Shown here one piece after another: positions 1 to 4,772 of a stretch of DNA of 5,012 nucleotides. Source of the DNA: Spirochaetaceae bacterium. GTDB taxonomy: Bacteria; Spirochaetota; Spirochaetia; Treponematales; Breznakiellaceae. The position numbers were made by a program, and so were the translations under genes. The notes beneath the pieces are model-generated. The model ran no database searches. It was not told where the DNA came from and was given only the letters and a program-made list of their open reading frames with translations. The stretch is taken from the NCBI GenBank assembly GCA_031256815.1, contig JAIRPU010000109.1:1-5012 (forward strand), given 5' to 3'. The number at the start of each line of letters is the position of its first letter. Position 1 is the first letter of the stretch.

Positions 1-1626
1 GAGGTAACGTTAAACGGATTTATTGGCGGCGATGGCATTGGCGCAAATTATAATAACAAAGTAACGTTTAGCAACGGAGAACAGGATATTAGCTTAAAGT
101 TCGATTGGTACAACCTTCAGGGGTTTTTGATTGGCGGTTTTAAATGGAATCCCAATAAAGAAATGTTATTAAAAACCTCGGTTGGCGCAGGTTTTCGCAG
201 TGTATATGTTAAGGGTGATATTCACAATGTAGGCGATGTACCAAAACCAGATCCTTGGCCGCCGTCAGATTTACTTCCGTTTTTTCCTTCCAATTTCTTC
301 CCCGACCCGATACCGCCTATCGATTCTCATTATCTAATGGATCTTGAAAGCACTACATCTTCTATACAGGCGCGTGTTGATTATGACTGGGATGCAGGCA
401 AAGGCTTTTTGTTTGCCGCAGGGGTTCAGGAGTTTTTTAACCTGTGGACGCGCCAATCTTTTATGCAGGGACTTATGGAAATAGAAGTGCCGCCTGACTC
501 AATGGGGCCCGGCAGCCCTGCTTATTATATAAACCGCGCAATGACGATAGGGCCAAACAAAAACGACAGTCATGCGCTTTCCAGCGCGGCATACACCCTG
601 CTGGAGTACAAAACTCCGAATCAAAAATTCGGTGCCGAATTGGGATTGCGCGTTGACCATTTTTTTGTGGCAGGCGAAGATTTTTCCATTCAAAGTATGC
701 CGGCATTTAATCCGCGAATAAATGTCGATTTTAATCTGCTAAAAAATGAATCGATTTTTGATTCTATTGACTTTACAGCCGGAACAGGGCTTTTTTCTTC
801 CATGACAGATAATACATCAAGCTTTAACAAAGCTACAGGCATAAAAGATTTTGAATTAAAACAAAACCGCAGCTGGACAAGCCTGCTCGGCGCTAAAATT
901 AATTTTTTGGACAATTACAGCTTCAACATAGAAGCTTATTATAAATATGTTTTTGACAGACATTATACTGTTTCGATTGTTGATTCTACAACGGGGCAGG
1001 CACATTCCGAACATTATTTTAACGGCGAAAGTCATATTGCCGGTTTTGATGTAATGCTGCAAAAATTACATTCACGCTATATAGACGGCTGGATTGCGTA
1101 TACATTTATCTGGGCCAGAATGCGCAATCCGTTTAGCTCAAGAAATGGCGAGCTTTTTGAAAATGAAGAATGGCGCTGGCCATCCTATCACAGGTTTCAT
1201 AATCTTAATGTTGTAATGAATATAAAACCTGCGCCGCGTTATAATATTGCGCTGCGTTTAGGCTTTGCCTCCGGCGCGCCGCGCTCCAAAGCGGGCAAAA
1301 TTACGGCGTATCCTGTGCTTGTTGAACGTGGCAGCAACAGCTTCTTTATGCAAAAATATAAACGGCAAAATGAATATTCAGATACATTGCGCGATGGTTT
1401 TACAATTCCGCTTGATATAAAAATTTCATTTTTTACATTCCGGCGAAGCGGTAAAACACACGGTGAATTGTATCTTGCCGCTGAAGGCGTACTTGCGTTT
1501 TTAAAAACACGCGAATCAAACAAAAGTTTTGACCAATACACCGGCAAAGAAGTTGAGGGCAGCGATACGGCGAATTATCAAATGCCGGTTCCCATGATTT
1601 CTTTTGGTTACACATGGAGTTATTAA
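1..1626 (+). CDS. TonB-dependent receptor-like outer-membrane beta-barrel, C-terminal part (5' end outside window)
   Basis: The reading frame is open from base 1, so the 541 residues here are the C-terminal part of a longer protein; the TTG at 127 is not the true start. The protein is rich in alternating polar/aromatic strands expected of an outer-membrane barrel. Its last ~190 residues follow the TonB-dependent receptor pattern: a HRFHNLNVV strand near 1192-1218, then a strand ending FASGAPRS (about 1264-1287), then a strand beginning IPLDIKISF (about 1405-1431), and a closing strand MISFGYTWSY ending in an aromatic residue, the usual barrel-assembly signal. Such receptors import siderophores, cobalamin or glycans using TonB energy. 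The plug domain and TonB box would lie upstream and cannot be seen, so a TonB-independent barrel is possible, and the substrate cannot be told. A proline-rich stretch (241-318) probably lies in a surface loop. The gene is directly followed by rlmB with no intergenic base. Confidence 0.8.
   Translation, partial: EVTLNGFIGGDGIGANYNNKVTFSNGEQDISLKFDWYNLQGFLIGGFKWNPNKEMLLKTSVGAGFRSVYVKGDIHNVGDVPKPDPWPPSDLLPFFPSNFFPDPIPPIDSHYLMDLESTTSSIQARVDYDWDAGKGFLFAAGVQEFFNLWTRQSFMQGLMEIEVPPDSMGPGSPAYYINRAMTIGPNKNDSHALSSAAYTLLEYKTPNQKFGAELGLRVDHFFVAGEDFSIQSMPAFNPRINVDFNLLKNESIFDSIDFTAGTGLFSSMTDNTSSFNKATGIKDFELKQNRSWTSLLGAKINFLDNYSFNIEAYYKYVFDRHYTVSIVDSTTGQAHSEHYFNGESHIAGFDVMLQKLHSRYIDGWIAYTFIWARMRNPFSSRNGELFENEEWRWPSYHRFHNLNVVMNIKPAPRYNIALRLGFASGAPRSKAGKITAYPVLVERGSNSFFMQKYKRQNEYSDTLRDGFTIPLDIKISFFTFRRSGKTHGELYLAAEGVLAFLKTRESNKSFDQYTGKEVEGSDTANYQMPVPMISFGYTWSY
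1616..1619 (+). promoter_or_regulatory. Ribosome binding site of rlmB inside the receptor gene
   Basis: GGAG lies 7 bases before the GTG at 1627. It is made from the Trp and Ser codons (TGG AGT) near the end of the upstream gene. Its spacing supports the GTG as the rlmB start and suggests translational coupling between the two genes. Confidence 0.65.
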
Positions 1627-2337
1627 GTGTATATTACAAATTTTCATGCGATAGAAGAACGAATAAAATCGGAAAGGGGCGCGGTTGCGCTTTTGGTGGC
1701 CAAGGCGGGGCCGCGCGCCCGCGCGATTATTGACCTTTCGATTAAAGAAAAAATCCGCGTTGAGCGTACCGGCGTCCATGAACTTAACCGGCTTGCCGGA
1801 GATAACCGCGGTATTGCGCTGGAAGTACACAATTCAAACGATGCAAAAGCCGGTTTTGAAGAATTGCTTGACGGCCTTGAAGGGCGCGAAACCGCACTGG
1901 TTGTTATTCTTGATGAAGTTACAGACCCGCACAATTATGGGGCAATATTGCGCTCCTGCGACCAGTTTGGCGTTGATTTTGTTGTAAGCAGGTCAAAACG
2001 CATAGCAAACCAAACGGATGTTGTTGCACATTCTTCGGCAGGCGCTTCCGCATGGGTGCAGCTTGCACAGGTGCCAAATCTTCCACGCGCAATAGAGCAA
2101 TTAAAAGAGGCCGGTTTTTGGGTTTATGGCGCGGATATGTCCGGGGAGACGGCGTTCAAAAAAAAGTTGAATGGCCGGGTAGCGGTTGTTTTAGGCGGCG
2201 AAGCCGGACTTTCGCGGCTTCTCTGCGAATCTTGCGATGCGCTTATATCGATTCCATCACTTGGTCATGTAGATTCGCTAAATGTATCCTGTGCCGCCGC
2301 CGTGCTTCTTTATGAAATTATTCGGCAGCGCGATTAG
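1627..2337 (+). CDS. rlmB: 23S rRNA 2'-O-ribose methyltransferase RlmB (TrmH/SpoU family)
   Basis: A 236-residue SPOUT-class methyltransferase; E. coli RlmB is of similar length (243) and methylates the 2'-OH of G2251 in the 23S rRNA P-loop using S-adenosylmethionine. Residues ~3-70 form the substrate-binding domain (FHAIEERI, then GIALEV). Residues ~88-233 form the knotted catalytic domain. Motif 1 is LDEVTDPHNYGAILR (95-109) with the expected Asn103 and catalytic Arg109. Motif 2 contains VVLGGEAGLS (187-196) with Glu192. Motif 3 is IPSLGHVDSLNVSCAAAVLLYE-like (209-230) with Ser217-Leu-Asn219. The GTG start immediately after the receptor TAA is chosen because the preceding GGAG is well spaced and the N-terminus then aligns with RlmB from memory. 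Motif 2 appears one residue shorter than in E. coli RlmB. A related TrmH-family paralogue acting on another rRNA or tRNA site is the main alternative; the family is secure, the exact target less so. Confidence 0.88.
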   Translation: MYITNFHAIEERIKSERGAVALLVAKAGPRARAIIDLSIKEKIRVERTGVHELNRLAGDNRGIALEVHNSNDAKAGFEELLDGLEGRETALVVILDEVTDPHNYGAILRSCDQFGVDFVVSRSKRIANQTDVVAHSSAGASAWVQLAQVPNLPRAIEQLKEAGFWVYGADMSGETAFKKKLNGRVAVVLGGEAGLSRLLCESCDALISIPSLGHVDSLNVSCAAAVLLYEIIRQRD

Positions 2338-2372
2338 AGTTTTATAAGATTTTATTTAAGAAAACATATTTT

Positions 2373-2378
2373 AAGGAG
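2373..2378 (+). promoter_or_regulatory. Ribosome binding site of the flavodoxin gene (first start)
   Basis: AAGGAG lies 6 bases before the ATG at 2385, a near-ideal Shine-Dalgarno sequence. It supports the start that includes the signal peptide. Confidence 0.75.
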
Positions 2379-2384
2379 ATAAAA

Positions 2385-2957
2385 ATGAAGAAACTTTTGT
2401 TTTTAATTGCAGCGCTTTTTTGTATGGAGGTAAGTATGGAAGCGCAGGCTCAAACCAATAAAATTCTTGTGGCATATTTTTCGTGGAGCGGAAATGCCAA
2501 AGCGCTTGCCGGGCAAATAGCGCAGGAAACCGGTGGAACATTGTTCGAGATAAAAACAGTAAAGCCATATCCAGAAACCTATAATGAATGTACTGCTGTA
2601 GCCAAAGATGAACAAACGCATAATGCCCGTCCTGCGCTTTCAGGCAGCGTTGGTAATATGGCACAGTACAGCACGATTTTTTTGTGCTATCCCAACTGGT
2701 GGGGAACCATGCCGATGGGCGTTTTTACATTTCTTGAAGCCTACGATTTTTCCGGCAAGACTATATATCCGCTTGTTACAAATGGAGGCAGCCGTTTTGG
2801 ACGCAGTCTTGACGACATAAAAAAACTCTGCCCCCGTGCAGTTACCGGTGAAGGGCTTGCTGTCAGCGCTTTTGATTCAAATCCAAAAGACGCGCCAAAA
2901 GTAAAAACACCGAACCGCGAACTAAGCGCATGGATACGCAAAATTGGAAGGCAATAA
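2385..2957 (+). CDS. Exported flavodoxin-family FMN protein
   Basis: A 190-residue flavodoxin-fold protein (Flavodoxin_4-like). Residues 1-22 look like a signal peptide: KK, a hydrophobic core LLFLIAALF, and an AQA|Q site for signal peptidase I after residue 22. Mature protein starts with strand KILVAYFSWSGNAKALA, whose SWSGNA (33-38) is the FMN-phosphate loop. PNWWGTMP (103-110) is the loop that stacks on the isoalloxazine ring. TNGGSRFGRS (132-141) is the second flavin-contacting loop, with Arg137 where I expect Gly in relatives. Flavodoxins carry electrons; a signal peptide implies action outside the cytoplasm, and no redox partner is nearby. There is a second in-frame ATG at 2436 with its own GGAGG, which would yield a form without signal peptide. 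The gene starts 47 bases after rlmB; whether it shares that transcript or has its own promoter is not clear. The stop codon lies within the first copy of an AT-rich repeat. Confidence 0.85.
   Translation: MKKLLFLIAALFCMEVSMEAQAQTNKILVAYFSWSGNAKALAGQIAQETGGTLFEIKTVKPYPETYNECTAVAKDEQTHNARPALSGSVGNMAQYSTIFLCYPNWWGTMPMGVFTFLEAYDFSGKTIYPLVTNGGSRFGRSLDDIKKLCPRAVTGEGLAVSAFDSNPKDAPKVKTPNRELSAWIRKIGRQ
2426..2430 (+). promoter_or_regulatory. Possible internal ribosome binding site in the flavodoxin gene
   Basis: GGAGG, 5 bases before an in-frame ATG at 2436 (residue 18). Initiation here would give a 173-residue protein beginning MEAQAQTNKILVAYF, which keeps the full FMN fold but loses the hydrophobic export signal. 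Complementarity to the 16S tail is visible; use in the cell is inference. Confidence 0.4.
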
Positions 2958-2971
2958 AAATCTAAAGGATG

Positions 2972-3001
2972 ACAATAAAAATCCTTTTGGATTTTTATTG
3001 T
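2972..3001. terminator. 13-bp hairpin after the flavodoxin gene, likely terminator
   Basis: ACAATAAAAATCC and GGATTTTTATTGT pair perfectly over 13 bp around a TTTT loop, starting 14 bases after the flavodoxin stop. The T-run sits inside the 3' arm rather than after it, and the stem is AT-rich, so this is not a textbook intrinsic terminator. Being symmetric, it could act on transcripts from either side. An alternative fold uses 2952-2970 instead of the 5' arm. Confidence 0.55.
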
Positions 3002-3035
3002 TGGCTGCTATTAGTTGAGATTGGTTAAGATAATG

Positions 3036-3070
3036 AAGACAATAAAAATCTTATAGATTTTTATTGTCTT
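3036..3070. terminator. Perfect 16-bp hairpin, likely bidirectional terminator
   Basis: AAGACAATAAAAATCT (3036-3051) and AGATTTTTATTGTCTT (3055-3070) are exact reverse complements with a TAT loop. The core is the same 11-mer as in the neighbouring hairpin. It lies between convergent genes and ends four bases before the GC-rich island begins. Termination is inferred; it could equally mark one end of an inserted element. Confidence 0.55.
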
Positions 3071-3075
3071 TTATG

Positions 3076-3098
3076 CCCGCGCCGCTTCGCGGCGCGGG
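3076..3098. repeat. Hairpin A of the GC island (10-bp stem, TTC loop)
   Basis: CCCGCGCCGC (3076-3085) and GCGGCGCGGG (3089-3098) are exact reverse complements around TTC. Its 5' arm overlaps the left terminal inverted repeat of the island. Confidence 0.8.
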
Positions 3099-3100
3099 GG

Positions 3101-3113
3101 GCCGTGCAACGGC
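3101..3113. repeat. Small hairpin in the GC island (5-bp stem, GCA loop)
   Basis: GCCGT (3101-3105) pairs with ACGGC (3109-3113) around GCA. Too short to stand alone, but it shares its loop with the large hairpin at 3137-3163. Confidence 0.45.
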
Positions 3114-3136
3114 GACGGCAGGCGAAACCGCGCTGC

Positions 3137-3163
3137 ACGCGCCACGCCGCAGGCGTGGCGCGT
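3137..3163. repeat. Hairpin B of the GC island (12-bp stem, GCA loop)
   Basis: ACGCGCCACGCC (3137-3148) and GGCGTGGCGCGT (3152-3163) are exact reverse complements around GCA. This is the longest perfect stem in the island. Confidence 0.8.
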
Positions 3164-3173
3164 TGGATGTCGA

Positions 3174-3205
3174 CCTGCGAAACCGCTATTGCGGGGTTTC
3201 GCAGG
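3174..3205. repeat. Hairpin C of the GC island (11-bp stem with inner GC-TATT-GC)
   Basis: CCTGCGAAACC (3174-3184) pairs perfectly with GGTTTCGCAGG (3195-3205). The inner bases can add two G-C pairs around a TATT loop, leaving a two-G bulge (3193-3194). The 5' arm contains the second copy of GCGAAACCGC, so the first copy (3122-3131) could compete for the 3' arm. Confidence 0.75.
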
Positions 3206-3207
3206 CT

Positions 3208-3262
3208 GCCGCTGGTGGCCGCCTGCGGCGACCGCGCTACGCGCGGCTTCTTCGACAGCGGC
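3208..3262. repeat. Longer-range stem enclosing hairpin D in the GC island
   Basis: GCCGCTG (3208-3214) is the exact reverse complement of CAGCGGC (3256-3262). Between them, CCGCGC (3232-3237) pairs with GCGCGG (3241-3246) around TAC, so a branched fold is possible. Short arms in GC-rich DNA make this less certain than hairpins A to C. Confidence 0.45.
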
Positions 3263-3360
3263 GGGCATGCACACAGGCCGGGGAGCAGCAGCGGGGCCGT
3301 GCGCGACCCTACGGTGCCAAGCGAGCGGGCGCGCGGGCACTCTCGATTAGGACATCACCT

Positions 3361-3368
3361 GCTATAGC
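3361..3368. repeat. Short palindrome next to the hydA stop codon
   Basis: GCTATAGC is a perfect 8-base palindrome directly abutting the TAA stop (minus strand) of hydA. The 29 bases from 3340 to 3368, between the GC island and this gene, otherwise show nothing recognisable. Possibly chance. Confidence 0.3.
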
Positions 3369-4754
3369 TTAACGCGGTGTTTGAGCCGGCGCGCGTTTAA
3401 GGAAGCGCCCTCTTCCGGCGCTCGCGCTGAGTTTTCCGTGGTCTACAATAATTTCTCCGCGGGAAATAACCGTTTCCGGCATTCCAAGCGTCTTAAAGCC
3501 TTCATAGACGGAATAATCAACATTCGATTTAAGTGAGGCTGCGCTTAGTATTGCATATTCATTTGGATTGATAATTACAAGGTCGGCATCGCTGCCTGTA
3601 CGTATAACCCCTTTTTGAGGGTAAATTCCAGCAATTTTTGCCGGATTTTCACAGCAAAGCTCTACAAAACGCTTTAACCCAAGCCTTCTCTTAATAACCG
3701 CTGAAAAAAGCAGTGGGATCCTTTCTTCCACACCCGGCGCACCGGAAGGACACAGCATAAAATCGTCTTTACCCCTTAATTTTTGAGAAGCAAAAAAGAA
3801 GGGGCAATGGTCTGTGGCTACAACGTCAATATCGTTTTCAAGACCTTTAATAAGCTTTGTATTATCAACGGCGCTTCTAAGCGGCGGGCACATAATGTAT
3901 TTTAATCCGCCATGTTTCTCTTCTTCATAACGGGAAGCGTCAAGAAAGAGATACTGAGGACAGGTCTCGACAAAAAGCTGCCGCTGCCCCCTTTCCCGCG
4001 CCGCTTTTACAAATTCAAGCGACAGGGCGCTGCTAAGATGTACAATGTAAAGCGGCGCGTCACCGGCCAGCCGCGCTATAAGCGCCATGCGCGAAACAGC
4101 TTCCGCCTCACATTCATCAGGACGCGACAGCGCGTGGTAATACGGCGAAAGCAGATTCTGCGCTTTAAAACGCTCGCGGAGCGCCTCAATAACACCGTGA
4201 TTTTCCGCATGAACCGCCGTTAAAGCGCCAAGTGACGCCGCATGAGAAATAAAATTAAACGCTTCTTTGTCTTCAATCCTATAATTATATGTAAGATATA
4301 TTTTAAAGCTTGTTATTCCATCTTTTACAAGCGTGTTCATTTCTGAAAGAATTTCGCTGTTTACGTGCTGCACAACTCCATGAAATCCGTAATCAATTAC
4401 CGCTTTATCACGCGCAAGCAAATGATAAGCTTCAATTTGATAATTTAATGCGCAGCCTTCCGGTCCAAAACCCGGATGGTCAACAATCGTAGTGGTTCCG
4501 CCAAATGCCGCGGCAACTGTTCCCGTGTAAAAATCATCGCTTGCCTTTGTAAAACCAACGTCAAGGCAAAAGTGAGTATGAATATCAACTCCGCCCGGAA
4601 TAAGAATTTTATTTCTGGCATCTATAACATAAGCGTCCGGCGCGTTAATATACTTTCCAATTTCCGCTATTTTTTCATCTTTAACAAGAACATCTGCGTC
4701 CGCTTCGTCGGTTTCGCAAACTACAAACGCGTTTTTAATTAAAATTTGCTTCAT
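3369..4754 (-). CDS. hydA: Dihydropyrimidinase / D-hydantoinase (HyuA-like)
   Basis: A 461-residue cyclic amidohydrolase, the usual family length. It hydrolyses the ring amide of dihydropyrimidines or 5-substituted hydantoins to N-carbamoyl amino acids in the cytoplasm. The two-metal centre is complete: HTH (His59, His61) in GGVDIHTH, the Lys to be carboxylated (Lys151) in SFKIYLTY, His182 in VHAEN, His239 in IVHLSS, and Asp315 in ATDHCPF. Tyr156 fits the substrate-orienting tyrosine of hydantoinases. From memory it resembles E. coli HyuA (D-phenylhydantoinase) closely around DVG...DDF.TGT, FGP.GC, KAVIDY.FHGV.QH and YHALSRP.ECEAEA, more than generic DHPases. Two positions differ from the usual family pattern: Cys289 in MCPPLR (usually Ser) and Ser337 in CPSGAPGVE (usually Asn), both near the substrate amide. 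The start fits the family N-terminus and has AGGA 10 bases upstream. It follows a partial barrel gene by 18 bases, so probably the two share a transcript. True substrate unknown. Confidence 0.92.
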   Translation of the reverse strand: MKQILIKNAFVVCETDEADADVLVKDEKIAEIGKYINAPDAYVIDARNKILIPGGVDIHTHFCLDVGFTKASDDFYTGTVAAAFGGTTTIVDHPGFGPEGCALNYQIEAYHLLARDKAVIDYGFHGVVQHVNSEILSEMNTLVKDGITSFKIYLTYNYRIEDKEAFNFISHAASLGALTAVHAENHGVIEALRERFKAQNLLSPYYHALSRPDECEAEAVSRMALIARLAGDAPLYIVHLSSALSLEFVKAARERGQRQLFVETCPQYLFLDASRYEEEKHGGLKYIMCPPLRSAVDNTKLIKGLENDIDVVATDHCPFFFASQKLRGKDDFMLCPSGAPGVEERIPLLFSAVIKRRLGLKRFVELCCENPAKIAGIYPQKGVIRTGSDADLVIINPNEYAILSAASLKSNVDYSVYEGFKTLGMPETVISRGEIIVDHGKLSASAGRGRFLKRAPAQTPR

Positions 4755-4764
4755 GGTCTCAATA

Positions 4765-4768
4765 TCCT
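4765..4768 (-). promoter_or_regulatory. Weak ribosome binding site of hydA
   Basis: AGGA read on the minus strand, 10 bases before the ATG at 4754, in the 18-base gap after the upstream gene. Spacing is slightly long, but no better in-frame start is seen. Confidence 0.4.
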
Positions 4769-4772
4769 GTTT

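Larger units (their letters stand above)
2952..3070. repeat. AT-rich repeat zone: five copies of CAATAAAAATC
   Basis: The 11-mer CAATAAAAATC occurs exactly at 2952-2962, 2973-2983 and 3040-3050, and its reverse complement GATTTTTATTG at 2990-3000 and 3056-3066. The first copy contains the TAA stop of the flavodoxin gene. The part beyond the gene (about 2961-3070) is about 25% GC by hand count. The copies build two hairpins separated by about 34 bases. Placement between convergent genes suggests transcription termination for both, but the density of copies looks like repeated local duplication. Confidence 0.8.
3074..3339. repeat. GC-rich hairpin island with 9-bp terminal inverted repeats; possible non-coding mobile repeat or structured RNA
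   Basis: About 266 bases of roughly 75% GC (203 of 270 bases counted in 3071-3340) directly after a ~25% GC stretch and unlike the flanking genes. The limits of the GC-rich block coincide with perfect 9-bp inverted repeats, TGCCCGCGC (3074-3082) and GCGCGGGCA (3331-3339). Inside are at least four perfect hairpins and two pairs of 10-bp direct repeats: GGGGCCGTGC at 3098-3107 and 3293-3302, and GCGAAACCGC at 3122-3131 and 3177-3186. Open frames on both strands give Arg/Ala/Pro-rich, low-complexity translations typical of GC-rich noise, and no transposase is present. No target-site duplication was found. A MITE- or REP-like element fits best; a structured RNA is the alternative. In such GC-rich DNA a 9-bp match can arise by chance. 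Confidence 0.5.

Noticed and set aside
1516..1934. Minus-strand open frames of about 96-104 residues over the receptor end and rlmB
   Set aside because: They lie opposite well-supported coding sequence and have no recognisable domains, so they are shadows of the real genes.
2319..2348. Promoter for the flavodoxin gene with -10 TATAAG (2343-2348)
   Set aside because: No -35 resembling TTGACA lies 16-18 bases upstream, and AT-rich DNA gives such -10 matches by chance.
2385..2426. Lipobox making the flavodoxin a lipoprotein (Cys13 in AALFC)
   Set aside because: Leu and Phe at -2 and -1 do not fit a lipobox, even the looser spirochaetal one; AQA|Q at residue 22 is a better signal peptidase I site.
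2952..3070. CRISPR array from the repeated 11-mer
   Set aside because: Units are too short, spacing is irregular, two of five copies are inverted, and no cas gene is present.
3064..3372. Open frames across the GC-rich island (102 and 87 residues on the plus strand, 89 on the minus strand)
   Set aside because: The frames overlap on both strands, translate to Arg/Ala/Pro/Gly-rich sequence without domains, and have no convincing ribosome site. GC-rich DNA lacks stop codons by composition.
3162..3373. Integron attC-like core sites (GTTGGAT at 3162-3168 and GCTTAAC at 3367-3373)
   Set aside because: The order is GTT then AAC on either strand, opposite to an attC site, the spacing of about 212 bases is too long, and no integrase or cassette array is present.
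3912..4223. Plus-strand open frame of 103 residues
   Set aside because: It lies opposite the conserved hydantoinase core (Lys/His metal-site region) and has a composition typical of an antisense shadow.
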